From contig NZ_FMCU01000012.1 in assembly GCF_900091525.1 (NCBI RefSeq), positions 62,001 to 126,000 on the forward strand: 64,000 nt of DNA, given 5' to 3'. This DNA comes from Micromonospora matsumotoense (GTDB lineage Bacteria > Actinomycetota > Actinomycetes > Mycobacteriales > Micromonosporaceae). Both the position numbers and the translations under genes were made by a program. Numbering within the stretch: the stretch's first letter is position 1; each line of letters starts with the position of its first letter. Under the pieces are notes generated by a model, which did no database searches, was not told the DNA's origin, and saw nothing but the letters and a program-made list of their open reading frames with translations. Shown here in pieces: positions 36,299-44,930 of the stretch.

Positions 36299-36306
36299 TA
36301 GCGCTT

Positions 36307-38379
36307 GTGGCCAGTCCCACCTCGCTGCTGAAGCGACTCCTCGTCGGTCGACCGTTCCGGTCCGACCGGCTCCAGCACACCCTGCTGCCCAAGCGCATCG
36401 CCCTGCCGGTCTTCGCCTCCGACGCGCTGTCCAGCGTCGCGTACGCCCCGGACGAGATCCTGCTGACCCTGTCCATCGCCGGGGCGTCGGCCTTCCTGTT
36501 CTCCCCCTGGATCGCCCTCGCGGTGGTCGTGGTCATGCTGACCGTGGTGGCCAGCTACCGGCAGAACGTGCACGCCTACCCCTCCGGCGGCGGTGACTAC
36601 GAGGTCGCCACGGCCAACCTGGGCCCCCGGGCGGGGCTGGCGGTGGGCAGCGCGCTGCTGGTCGACTACGTGCTCACCGTCGCGGTGTCGGTCTCCTCCG
36701 GGGTGGCCAACCTCGGCTCGGTGGTGCCCTTCGTGGCCACCCACAAGGTGCTGGTCGCGGTCACCGCGGTGGTGTTGCTCACCGCGATGAACCTGCGCGG
36801 GCTGCGCGAGTCCGGCACCGCGTTCGCCATCCCGACGTACGGCTTCGTGATCGTCATGGGCGGGATGATCCTCACCGGGCTGGTCCGGTACTTCGTCCTC
36901 GGCGACGACCTGCGCGCCCCCAGCGCCGGGCTGGAGATCCAGGCCGAGCACAGCGTCGCCGGTTTCGCGCTGGTCTTCCTGCTGCTGCGTACCTTCTCCT
37001 CCGGCTGCGCGGCGCTGACCGGGGTCGAGGCGATCTCCAACGGGGTGCCGGCGTTCAAGGCCCCGAAGAGCCGCAACGCGGCCACCACGCTGCTGCTGCT
37101 CGGCACCATCTCGGTCACCATGTTGGTCGGCATCATCTGGCTGGCCCGGCTGACCGGCCTCCAGTTCGTCGAGGACCCACAGACGCAGATCCTCTCCGGC
37201 CCCGACGGGTACGTGCAGAAGACCGTCACCACCCAGCTCGGCGAGACGGTCTTCGGCGGCGGGTCGGTGCTGCTCTACGTGGTCGCCGGGATGACCGCGC
37301 TGATCCTCTTCCTGGCCGCGAACACCGCGTTCAACGGGTTCCCGGTGCTCGGCTCGATCCTCGCCCAGGACCGCTACCTGCCCCGGCAGCTGCACACCCG
37401 GGGCGACCGGCTGGCCTTCTCCAACGGCATCGTCTTCCTCGCCGTCTTCGCGATCGTGCTGATCGTCGGCTTCCAGGCCGAGGTGACCCGGCTGATCCAG
37501 CTCTACATCGTCGGCGTCTTCGTCTCGTTCACGCTCTCCCAGGCCGGGATGATCCGGCACTGGAACCGGCACCTGCGCCACGAGCGGGACCCGGAGGCCC
37601 GCCGCCGGATGTTCCGCTCCCGGGCGATCAACGCGTTCGGCATGGCGATGACCGGCACCGTCCTGGTCATCGTGCTGCTCACCAAGTTCCTGCTCGGCGC
37701 GTGGATCGCCATCGCCGCGATGGCGGTGATCTACGTGCTGATGCTGGCCATCCGCCGGCACTACGACCGGATCGCCGCCGAGCTGGAACCCACCGAGATA
37801 CGCGGCGTGCTGCCCGCCCGCAACCACGCCATCGTGCTGGTCAGCAAGCTGCACCAACCGACCCTGCGGGCCATCGCGTACGCCCGCGCCACCCGGCCGG
37901 ACACGCTGACCGCGGTCACCGTCAACGTGGACGAGAAGGACACCCGGCAGCTCCAGCAGGAGTGGGAGCGGCGCGAGGTGCCGGTGCCGCTGACCGTGGT
38001 CGACTCGCCGTACCGGGAGATCACCCGGCCGATCCTGAGCTTCGTGGCCAACACCCGCCGGGAGTCGCCCCGCGACGTGGTCACCGTCTTCATCCCCGAG
38101 TACGTCGTCGGCCACTGGTGGGAGAACCTGCTGCACAACCAGAGCGCGCTGCGGCTCAAGGGTCGGCTGCTCTTCGAGCCGGGCGTGATGGTGACCAGCG
38201 TGCCCTGGCAGTTGGCCTCCACGGCGACCAAGAACCTCGACCGGCTGGACGAGACGCTGAGTCGTACCCCCGCCCGGGGGCCCCGGGTCGCGCCGCACAG
38301 CACCCTGCCGCCGCCCGTCCCGCCGGTGGCCGCCGCCCCGCCGGGCGAGCCCGGCCCGTCGACCGGAGACCGCCCGTGA
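36307..38379 (+). CDS. APC-superfamily permease (amino acid/K+ transporter-like)
   Basis: A 690-residue membrane protein. The first about 480 residues contain about 12 membrane segments of the APC fold. Segments visible: KRIALPVFASDALSSVAYAP, YPSGGGDYEVATANLGPRAG, SGCAALTGVEAISNGVPAFK, LAANTAFNGFPVLGSILAQD. A cytosolic domain of about 190 residues follows (IVLVSKLHQPTLRAIAYARA), USP/KUP-like, and a Pro-rich tail. Members beside ceoBC resemble KimA-type K+ importers, so K+ uptake gated by CeoBC is likely but inferred. GTG 36307 is chosen from the TACCCT hexamer 8 nt upstream. The stop overlaps the next gene's GTG by 4 nt. Confidence 0.9.
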   Translation: MASPTSLLKRLLVGRPFRSDRLQHTLLPKRIALPVFASDALSSVAYAPDEILLTLSIAGASAFLFSPWIALAVVVVMLTVVASYRQNVHAYPSGGGDYEVATANLGPRAGLAVGSALLVDYVLTVAVSVSSGVANLGSVVPFVATHKVLVAVTAVVLLTAMNLRGLRESGTAFAIPTYGFVIVMGGMILTGLVRYFVLGDDLRAPSAGLEIQAEHSVAGFALVFLLLRTFSSGCAALTGVEAISNGVPAFKAPKSRNAATTLLLLGTISVTMLVGIIWLARLTGLQFVEDPQTQILSGPDGYVQKTVTTQLGETVFGGGSVLLYVVAGMTALILFLAANTAFNGFPVLGSILAQDRYLPRQLHTRGDRLAFSNGIVFLAVFAIVLIVGFQAEVTRLIQLYIVGVFVSFTLSQAGMIRHWNRHLRHERDPEARRRMFRSRAINAFGMAMTGTVLVIVLLTKFLLGAWIAIAAMAVIYVLMLAIRRHYDRIAAELEPTEIRGVLPARNHAIVLVSKLHQPTLRAIAYARATRPDTLTAVTVNVDEKDTRQLQQEWERREVPVPLTVVDSPYREITRPILSFVANTRRESPRDVVTVFIPEYVVGHWWENLLHNQSALRLKGRLLFEPGVMVTSVPWQLASTATKNLDRLDETLSRTPARGPRVAPHSTLPPPVPPVAAAPPGEPGPSTGDRP

Positions 38380-39965
38380 CCGCCCGCCCCGGCCCCGCCC
38401 GCCCCGTCACCACCGACCGCCCCGCCCCGGCCCGGTCCGACGCGCCCCGATCGGCCTCGACCCGGTCTGACGCGCCCCGATCGGCCTCGACCCGGTCTGA
38501 CGCGGCTCGGCCCGACGCGGTCCGGTCTGATGCGGTCGGGTCCGATGCGGTCCGGTCGGCTGGTCCGTCCGGTGGTTCCGGGCAGGAGCGGGGCCCCGGG
38601 TTGGAGGAGGCCGAGCGGGTCGAGTTGACCGTCGACGCGGTCGCCCCCGGGGGGCACTGCGTGGCCCGGGTCGACGGCCAGGTGGTCTTCGTCCGGCACG
38701 CGCTGCCCGGCGAGCGGGTGGTCGCCGAGGTGACCGAGCTGCACCGGGGCTTCGCCCGTGCCGACGCCGTCGAGATCGTCGAGGCGGCACCGGAGCGGGT
38801 CACCCCGCCCTGCCCGTACGCCCGGCCGGGTGGTTGCGGCGGCTGCGACCTCCAGCACGTCGCCCCGGCCGCCCAGCTCGGCTGGAAGAGGGCCGTGGTC
38901 CGCGAGCAGCTCACCCGCCTGGGTGGGCTCACCGATGCCGAGATCGACGCGTTGCGGGTCACGGTCGAGCCGTTGCCCGGGGGACCGCTGGGCTGGCGGT
39001 CCCGGGTCCGCTACGCGGTCGACGCCGCCGGCCGGGCGGGGCTGCTCAAGCACCGCTCGCACGAGGTGGTGCCGATCGACCGCTGCCTGATCGCCCACCC
39101 GGCGATCCAGCAGCTGCCGGTGCTCGGTCGGCACTGGCCGACGGCCGATGCGGTGGAGGCAGTCGCCTCGACCGGCGGGGACGTCGTCGTCACCGCCCTG
39201 GCCGACGGCGTGCGCACCCGGGTCGACCTCTCCGGCCCGCCGCCGGCTGTCGACGTCCCGGGCGGGCCGGTGGTGGCCGAGGCTGACATCGCGGGCGGGC
39301 CGGTGGTGGTCGAGGCTGATCTGCCGGGCCGGCCGACGGCCCAGGTCGACGGGCCGGTCGGGTCGGCGGCGGTCGAGGTCGACGGGTCGGTGGCGGTGCG
39401 GGAGGTGGCTGCCGGTCGGGACTGGACGCTGCCGGCCGGGGGCTTCTGGCAGGTGCACCCGGCTGCCGCCGACACCCTGGTCGACGCGGTCCTCGACCTG
39501 CTCGCCCCGCAGCCCGGCGAGTCCGCCTGGGACCTGTACGGCGGGGCCGGCCTGTTCGCCGCCGCGCTCGCCGGCCGGGTCGGCCCGGACGCCCGGGTCA
39601 CCATGGTCGAGTCCGCCGCCGAGGCGGTCGCCGCCGCCCGGCGGAACCTGGCCGACCTGCCCCGGGTCGAGGTGGTCGCCGCCCGGGTGGAGACCGCGCT
39701 GGCCCGCCGTCGGGTCACCGGCCCGGTCGACCTGGTGGTGCTCGATCCGCCGCGTACCGGTGCGGGCGCGGCGGTGGTCCGGGACATGATCGCCGCCAGT
39801 CCCCGGGCGATCGCCTACGTGGCCTGCGACCCGGCCGCCTTCGCCCGGGACGTGCGCACCTTCGCCCGGGCCGGCTGGCGGCTCGCCGCGCTGCGGGGCT
39901 TCGACCTGTTCCCGATGACCCAGCACGTCGAACTGATCGGCCTGTTCCTGCCGCCGTCGCGCTGA
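38376..39965 (+). CDS. Class I SAM-dependent RNA methyltransferase, TrmA/RlmD family with TRAM domain
   Basis: A 529-residue RNA (uracil-5-)methyltransferase. Residues about 1-80 are low complexity with tandem repeats (RSDAPRSAST, RSDAV). The TRAM domain follows (ERVELTVDAVAPGGHCVARV). The [4Fe-4S] cysteines are in PPCPYARPGGCGGCDLQH plus DRCLIAHP. The catalytic part has the SAM loop WDLYGGAGLFAAALAG, LVVLDPPRTGAGAAVV, and the nucleophile in YVACDPAAFARD. An unusual repetitive insert (GGPVVAEAD / GGPVVVEAD, about residues 295-340) separates substrate and SAM parts. GTG 38376 overlaps the permease stop (GTGA). The exact target (tRNA U54 or 23S rRNA) is not decided. Confidence 0.9.
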   Translation: MTARPGPARPVTTDRPAPARSDAPRSASTRSDAPRSASTRSDAARPDAVRSDAVGSDAVRSAGPSGGSGQERGPGLEEAERVELTVDAVAPGGHCVARVDGQVVFVRHALPGERVVAEVTELHRGFARADAVEIVEAAPERVTPPCPYARPGGCGGCDLQHVAPAAQLGWKRAVVREQLTRLGGLTDAEIDALRVTVEPLPGGPLGWRSRVRYAVDAAGRAGLLKHRSHEVVPIDRCLIAHPAIQQLPVLGRHWPTADAVEAVASTGGDVVVTALADGVRTRVDLSGPPPAVDVPGGPVVAEADIAGGPVVVEADLPGRPTAQVDGPVGSAAVEVDGSVAVREVAAGRDWTLPAGGFWQVHPAAADTLVDAVLDLLAPQPGESAWDLYGGAGLFAAALAGRVGPDARVTMVESAAEAVAAARRNLADLPRVEVVAARVETALARRRVTGPVDLVVLDPPRTGAGAAVVRDMIAASPRAIAYVACDPAAFARDVRTFARAGWRLAALRGFDLFPMTQHVELIGLFLPPSR

Positions 39966-39966
39966 C

Positions 39967-39972
39967 TAACCT
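39967..39972 (+). promoter_or_regulatory. Leaderless-type -10 (TAACCT) for anmK
   Basis: TAACCT ends 6 nt before ATG 39979 and overlaps the end of the preceding gene by location only. No SD. Confidence 0.5.
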
Positions 39973-39978
39973 GGCCCG

Positions 39979-41226
39979 ATGAAGATCGTCGGGCTGATGT
40001 CGGGCACCTCGTACGACGGGGTGGACGTGGTCGCCGCCGAGTTCACCGCCGTCGGGGAGACCCTGCGGATGCGTCCGTTGGGGCACCGGGAGCTGGGCTA
40101 CGACGAGGAGCTGCGGGAGCGGATCGGGGCGGTGCTGCCGCCGAACCCGACCACGATCGAGGCGGTCTGCCGGCTCGACAACGCCCTCGGCGCGGTGTTC
40201 GCCGACGCCGCCGCGCTCGGCGTCGCGCTGGCCGGCGGGCACGCCGACATGGTCGTCTCCCCCGGGCAGACCGTCTTCCACTGGGTCGACGGGGGCACCG
40301 CGCACGGCACCCTCCAGCTCGGTGCGCCGGCCCGGGTCGCCGCCCGGGTGGGCGTACCCGTGCTGTCGGACCTGCGGTCGGCGGACGTCGCGGCCGGGGG
40401 GCAGGGCGCCCCGCTGGTCCCCGCCTTCGACGCCCTGCTGCTCGCCCCGGGCGACCCCGACGCGGGCCGGCAGCACGACGGTGGCGGTGGTGCGGGCGGG
40501 CGACCCGGCGGTGGGGGCGGGCCCCGGGGGTCGGCCGGCAGCGGGGTACGGGCGGCGCTCAACCTGGGCGGCATCGCCAACCTCACCGTGGTCGCGCCGG
40601 ACGCACCCGTGCTCGGGTACGACGTGGGCCCGGCCAACGCCCTGCTCGACGCGGCGGCCCGCCGGTTCCTCGGCCGACCCTGCGACACCGACGGGGCCAG
40701 GGCGGCGGCCGGCCGGGTGCACCCCGGACTGCTGGCGCTGCTGCTCGCCGAGCCCTACTACGCGGCGGCACCGCCCAAGTCCACCGGCAAGGAGCGGTTC
40801 CACCCCGGCTACCTCGACGAACGGCTGGCGGGGCTGGGGGAGCCGGTCGCCCCGGACGACGTGTTCGCCACGCTGACCGAGCTGACCGCCCGGACGGTGG
40901 CCGCCGCCTGCGCGCGGCACCGGGTGACCGAGGTGGTGGCGGCCGGTGGTGGGGTGCGCAACCCCACCCTGTGGGGTCGACTGGCTGCCCTCGCCGCCGA
41001 TCGCTGGGTGCTGCGCACCACCGACGAACTGGGGGTGCCCGCCCAGGCCCGGGAGGCGTACGCGTTTGCCCTGCTCGGCTGGCTGTCCTGGCACGGGCTG
41101 CCGGGCGCGCTGCCCTCGGTGACCGGCGCCCGACGGGCCGCCGTGCTGGGCTCCTGGACCCCGTCCGGGCCGCCGCACCGGGTGACCGGGCAGGTCCCGC
41201 CGCGCCGGTTGGTCGTGCAGCACTGA
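39979..41226 (+). CDS. anmK: Anhydro-N-acetylmuramic acid kinase
   Basis: A 415-residue sugar kinase that opens and phosphorylates 1,6-anhydroMurNAc in peptidoglycan recycling. ASKHA-fold signatures: GLMSGTSYDGVDVVAAEF at the N-terminus (phosphate loop), GQTVFHWVDGGTAHGTLQLG, RAALNLGGIANLTVVAPD, GYDVGPANALLDAAARRF, and C-terminal VVAAGGGVRNPTLWGRLAAL. A Gly-rich insert of about 25 residues (near residues 165-190: HDGGGGAGGRPGGGGG) interrupts the region before LNLGGIAN and is absent from typical members of about 370 residues. ATG 39979 lies 6 nt after TAACCT. dxs follows on the same strand from its own promoter-like hexamer. Confidence 0.95.
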   Translation: MKIVGLMSGTSYDGVDVVAAEFTAVGETLRMRPLGHRELGYDEELRERIGAVLPPNPTTIEAVCRLDNALGAVFADAAALGVALAGGHADMVVSPGQTVFHWVDGGTAHGTLQLGAPARVAARVGVPVLSDLRSADVAAGGQGAPLVPAFDALLLAPGDPDAGRQHDGGGGAGGRPGGGGGPRGSAGSGVRAALNLGGIANLTVVAPDAPVLGYDVGPANALLDAAARRFLGRPCDTDGARAAAGRVHPGLLALLLAEPYYAAAPPKSTGKERFHPGYLDERLAGLGEPVAPDDVFATLTELTARTVAAACARHRVTEVVAAGGGVRNPTLWGRLAALAADRWVLRTTDELGVPAQAREAYAFALLGWLSWHGLPGALPSVTGARRAAVLGSWTPSGPPHRVTGQVPPRRLVVQH

Positions 41227-41347
41227 ACGGGCCGTCCGGCCCGGCCAGCCCTGGGCGGGCGCGGGGCTGAGCTGGCTGCCTCAGCGGGTGACCCGGGCTC
41301 CCACCTGCGGTGATCCACGGCCGGGCTGCGTAGTGGGCGGCGGCCGA

Positions 41348-41353
41348 TAGACT
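41348..41353 (+). promoter_or_regulatory. Leaderless-type -10 (TAGACT) for dxs
   Basis: TAGACT ends 8 nt before ATG 41362. The intervening CTCTCGTC is not an SD. Confidence 0.55.
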
Positions 41354-41361
41354 CTCTCGTC

Positions 41362-43317
41362 ATGAGCGTTGATGAGGACACGGCCCACCACGGTCGGCTG
41401 CTGGGCACCGTCCGTGATCCGCAGGACGTGAAGCGGATGACCGGCGAACAGCTGGACATCCTCGCCGCCGAGATCCGTGACTTCCTGATCGCCAAGGTCT
41501 CCCGCACCGGTGGGCACGTCGGCCCCAACCTGGGGGTGGTGGAGCTGACCCTGGCCATGCACCGGGTCTTCGACTCCCCGCGCGACCGGCTCCTGTTCGA
41601 CACCGGCCACCAGTCGTACGTACACAAGATCCTCACCGGCCGGCAGGACGGCTTCGACAAGCTCCGCCAGCGCGGTGGCCTCTCCGGCTACCCCAGCCAG
41701 GCCGAGAGCGAGCACGACCTGATCGAGAACTCGCACGCCTCCACCGCCCTGTCCTATGCCGACGGGCTGGCCAAGGCGTACGCCCTGCGCGGCGAGCAGC
41801 GCAGCGTGGTGGCCGTGGTCGGCGACGGCGCGCTCACCGGCGGCATGTGCTGGGAGGCGTTGAACAACATCGCCACCTCCGGCAACCGGCTGGTGATCGT
41901 GGTCAACGACAACGGCCGGTCCTACTCGCCGACCATCGGCGGCCTCGCTGACCACCTGTCGTCGCTGCGGCTCAACCCCGGCTACGAGAAGGTCCTCGAC
42001 ACGGTCAAGGACGCCCTCGGCAACACCCCGTTCGTCGGCAAGCCGATGTACGAGGTGCTGCACGCGGTCAAGAAGGGCATCAAGGACGCGGTCGCCCCGC
42101 AGGCGATGTTCGAGGACCTCGGCATCAAGTACGTCGGCCCGGTCGACGGGCACGACATCGTCGCCGTCGAGTCGGCGCTACGCGCGGCGAAGAACTTCGG
42201 CGGCCCGGTGATCGTGCACGCGGTGACCCGCAAGGGCTACGGCTACCGCCCGGCCGAGGAGGACGAGGCGGACTGCCTGCACGGTCCGGGCGCCTTCGAC
42301 GCCGAGACCGGCAAGCTGCTCGCCGCCCCGTCGGTGAAGTGGACCCAGGTCTTCGCCGACGAGTTGGTCGCCATCGCCGACGAGCGGCCCGACGTGGTGG
42401 GGATCACCGCCGCGATGGCCGAGCCCACCGGCATCGCCACCCTGGCCCGCAAGCACCCCCACCGGGTGTACGACGTGGGCATCGCCGAGCAGCACGCGGC
42501 CACCTCCGCGGCCGGCCTGGCGATGGGCGGCCTGCACCCGGTGGTGGCGGTCTACGCGACCTTCCTCAACCGCGCGTTCGACCAGGTCCTGCTGGACGTG
42601 GCGATGCACAAGCTGCCGGTGACCTTCGTGCTGGACCGGGCCGGCATCACCGGGCCGGACGGGCCGAGCCACTACGGCATCTGGGACATGTCGGTCTTCG
42701 GGGTGGTGCCGGGCCTGCGCATCGCCGCGCCCCGCGACTCGGCCAGCCTCCGCGAGGAGCTGCGGGAGGCGATCGCCGTCGACGACGGTCCCACCATCGT
42801 CCGGTTCCCCACCGGCACCGTCGCCGCCGACCTGCCGGCGATCCGCCGGGTCGGCCCGGTCGACGTGCTGGCCGAGTCGGCGCGTACCGACGTGCTGCTG
42901 GTGGCGGTGGGCTCCTTCGGTCTACTCGGCATGGAGGTGGCGTCCCGCCTCGCCGAGCAGGGCTACGGCGTCACCGTGGTCGACCCGCGCTGGGTGCGTC
43001 CGGTGCCGGCCGAGCTGGTCGAGCTGGCCGCCGGGCACCGCCTGGTGGTCTCCGTCGAGGACGGCGTCCGGATCGGCGGCGTCGGCGACGCGCTGGGCCA
43101 GGCGATGCGGGACGCCGACGTCCGGGTGCCGCTGCGCGACCTGGGCGTACCGGCCGACTGGCACCCGCACGGCACCCGCGCGCAGATCCTCACCGACCTG
43201 CGCCTGACCGCACAGGACGTGGCCCGCGACGTCACCGGTTGGATCTCGGGCCTGGACGGCGACACCCCCTCGGTGGAAACCGTCCGCCTCCCCGCCCGCG
43301 ACACCACCCCCAACTGA
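41362..43317 (+). CDS. dxs: 1-Deoxy-D-xylulose-5-phosphate synthase
   Basis: A 651-residue thiamine-diphosphate enzyme that condenses pyruvate and glyceraldehyde 3-phosphate, the first step of the MEP isoprenoid pathway. Motifs: GGHVGPNLGVVELTLAMHRV, FDTGHQSYVHKILTGR, VGDGALTGGMCWEALNNIA with the downstream VNDN (Mg/ThDP site), KYVGPVDGHDI, VGIAEQHAATSAAGLAMGG, and DRAGITGPDGPSHYGIWDMS. The C-terminal transketolase domain is complete. The start is supported by TAGACT 8 nt upstream. A strong hairpin follows the stop. In mycobacteria dxs is next to rnd; here about 17 kb of other genes separates them. Confidence 0.97.
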   Translation: MSVDEDTAHHGRLLGTVRDPQDVKRMTGEQLDILAAEIRDFLIAKVSRTGGHVGPNLGVVELTLAMHRVFDSPRDRLLFDTGHQSYVHKILTGRQDGFDKLRQRGGLSGYPSQAESEHDLIENSHASTALSYADGLAKAYALRGEQRSVVAVVGDGALTGGMCWEALNNIATSGNRLVIVVNDNGRSYSPTIGGLADHLSSLRLNPGYEKVLDTVKDALGNTPFVGKPMYEVLHAVKKGIKDAVAPQAMFEDLGIKYVGPVDGHDIVAVESALRAAKNFGGPVIVHAVTRKGYGYRPAEEDEADCLHGPGAFDAETGKLLAAPSVKWTQVFADELVAIADERPDVVGITAAMAEPTGIATLARKHPHRVYDVGIAEQHAATSAAGLAMGGLHPVVAVYATFLNRAFDQVLLDVAMHKLPVTFVLDRAGITGPDGPSHYGIWDMSVFGVVPGLRIAAPRDSASLREELREAIAVDDGPTIVRFPTGTVAADLPAIRRVGPVDVLAESARTDVLLVAVGSFGLLGMEVASRLAEQGYGVTVVDPRWVRPVPAELVELAAGHRLVVSVEDGVRIGGVGDALGQAMRDADVRVPLRDLGVPADWHPHGTRAQILTDLRLTAQDVARDVTGWISGLDGDTPSVETVRLPARDTTPN

Positions 43318-43343
43318 CCGAACCCCACCCCCATCTCCGACGC

Positions 43344-43382
43344 CTGGAGGGCGGTCACGGCAACGCCGTGACCGCCCTCCAG
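43344..43382 (+). terminator. Intrinsic terminator of dxs
   Basis: Perfect 18-bp stem (43344-43361 with 43365-43382) and a 3-nt loop, 27 nt after the stop. Confidence 0.85.
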
Positions 43383-43472
43383 ACATCCCCGCGTCCAGCC
43401 CCAGCCCCGCGCTCCCTGCCCGGGCTCCCCGCTCCCGCTCCCCGCGCCTGCTCTCGCCCCCACTCCCGCCCC

Positions 43473-43532
43473 GGTGATCAAGAGGTTTTGGTCAGGGGGA
43501 ACGGTTCTGGTGACGTAGACCTCTTGATCACC
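43473..43532. repeat. 60-bp inverted repeat, family copy 3 (22-16-22, diverged arms)
   Basis: Same outer arms GGTGATCAAGAGGT / ACCTCTTGATCACC and the same total length; three internal mismatches between the arms. C-rich left flank (43383-43472), G-rich right flank (43533-43583). It lies between convergent dxs and a lipoprotein gene. Confidence 0.88.
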
Positions 43533-43583
43533 GGGAAACCGCCCGGGGAACGTGGGGGCCAGGCGGGGCGGGGCGGGGCTGGG

Positions 43584-44780
43584 TCAGCGGCCGCCGGCGG
43601 AGCGGTAGTAGGTCTTTTCGGCGGTGGCCAGGCTGAAGGTCTGCCGGGCGGCGGGCATCGGGACGACCACCAGGCCGGGGCGGTCCACCAGGCGGGGGGT
43701 GCCGGGCGGCACCGACAGGGACGCGTCCCGGTTGCCCCGCCAGGTCAGCACCACCAGCGGCTGCCCCGGCACCGGCAGCACGTACGTCTGGAGCGGGTTG
43801 GACCGGTCGGCGGGGGAGACCACCGGCCTGCCGTCGCCGGCCGGGCGGTAGACCACCGCGGTCATCGTCCCGGCGCCGGTCTCCCAGGTCAGCTGCTCCA
43901 GGTCGCCGGGGTCGGCGCCGCCGCCCAGCATCATCTCACCGATCGCCCGGACGGCCACCTTCTCCATCGGCCACGACTCGGGCGCCGACCGGGGTGCGTC
44001 CCGGTCGCCGATCCGGCGCGGGATGCTCCCGAACGGCCCCTGCTCGTCGGCGAGCATGCAGGTGTCCAACCCGTCGAGGGCCCGTCGGCCGGAGCCGGTC
44101 TCGTCGCGGACCAGTGGGTATCTCGGGTCGGCGGTGGCGACGCCCAGGTCGAGCAGCCGGTCGGCGGCCCGGCCCCGGGGCAGCGACTCGGTGGCCCGCA
44201 GGGTGGCCGTCACCGGCACCGCCCGGCAGTCGGGCACCTGCACCTTGGCGGTGAGCCCGTCGGTCAGCATCAGCGCCCGGCCGTCCGGGCCCAGCAGTCG
44301 CTCCACCCGGCCGGAGGTCAGGTAGCGCCGGCCGTCGGGCAGGTACAGCGGGAGCACGTCGGCGTAGGTGAGGTAACCCGGGTCGGTGTACTCGCTGGCC
44401 CGGGTCACCTCGTACCGGCCTGCCCGGCCGGTGAGCTGGAGCAGCCAGGAGGCGCTCTCCCCGGGCACGTCTGCGGCGACCAGGGCCAGCGGGACGCCGT
44501 CGACCTCACCGGACCAGAGGATGCCGGAGGACGGCAGGTGGGCGCGGTCGTCGATCGGTGAGCGCCAGGCACGGACCGCCGCGGTCACCGCCGCGGTCAC
44601 CGTGGCGTCCCCGGCGAGCGATCCGCGTGGCGGCCACACCGCGAGGGTGCCGTCCAGACTGTCGTAGCCGACCCGTAGCTCGCGGGCCTGACGTTCGGCG
44701 ACCGGGCCGCAGGCCGGGACGGCCAGCAGCAGGCCGAGCAGCGCGGTGACCGTGGTGCCGCGACGACGAACCGAAGCCAC
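43584..44780 (-). CDS. Putative secreted lipoprotein, function unknown
   Basis: A 398-residue protein with a textbook lipoprotein signal: ASVRRRGTTVTALLGLLLAV then PACG, with the lipidated Cys near residue 25. The mature part is beta-rich with repeats of WSGEVDGVPLALVAADV, VVYRPAGDGRP and VVLTWRGNRDASLSV type and three more cysteines. No family is recognised; a propeller or immunoglobulin-like fold is possible. I chose GTG 44780 because it begins the signal peptide and has GGGGGC 6 nt upstream. The in-frame ATG 44825 falls inside a TACCAT -10 hexamer and cannot be on that transcript. It is divergent from the first GT-C gene. Confidence 0.8.
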   Translation of the reverse strand: MASVRRRGTTVTALLGLLLAVPACGPVAERQARELRVGYDSLDGTLAVWPPRGSLAGDATVTAAVTAAVRAWRSPIDDRAHLPSSGILWSGEVDGVPLALVAADVPGESASWLLQLTGRAGRYEVTRASEYTDPGYLTYADVLPLYLPDGRRYLTSGRVERLLGPDGRALMLTDGLTAKVQVPDCRAVPVTATLRATESLPRGRAADRLLDLGVATADPRYPLVRDETGSGRRALDGLDTCMLADEQGPFGSIPRRIGDRDAPRSAPESWPMEKVAVRAIGEMMLGGGADPGDLEQLTWETGAGTMTAVVYRPAGDGRPVVSPADRSNPLQTYVLPVPGQPLVVLTWRGNRDASLSVPPGTPRLVDRPGLVVVPMPAARQTFSLATAEKTYYRSAGGR

Positions 44781-44823
44781 CTGTACGCCCCCGATCGCGT
44801 CGCCGTCGTTGTCGGAAGCCCAC

Positions 44824-44829
44824 ATGGTA
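44824..44829 (-). promoter_or_regulatory. Candidate -10 (TACCAT) for the lipoprotein gene
   Basis: On the minus strand TACCAT covers the alternative ATG at 44825. Transcription from about 44817 would give a leader of about 37 nt with a GGGGGC SD before GTG 44780. Confidence 0.5.
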
Positions 44830-44915
44830 CGCAACGCCCGGTGACGCCCCGCAGCCGTGTCCCCGATGACCACAAGGGACACCAGAGTGAATTTCGGGCT
44901 ATTTCTCGGCTCCGG

Positions 44916-44921
44916 TAGACT
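44916..44921 (+). promoter_or_regulatory. Leaderless-type -10 (TAGACT) for the first GT-C-like gene
   Basis: TAGACT ends 9 nt before GTG 44931, with no SD. Confidence 0.5.
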
Positions 44922-44930
44922 CCGCCGACT

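Noticed and set aside
44781..44825. ATG 44825 as start of the lipoprotein gene
   Set aside because: It would put acidic residues before the signal peptide, and the codon lies inside the TACCAT -10 hexamer.
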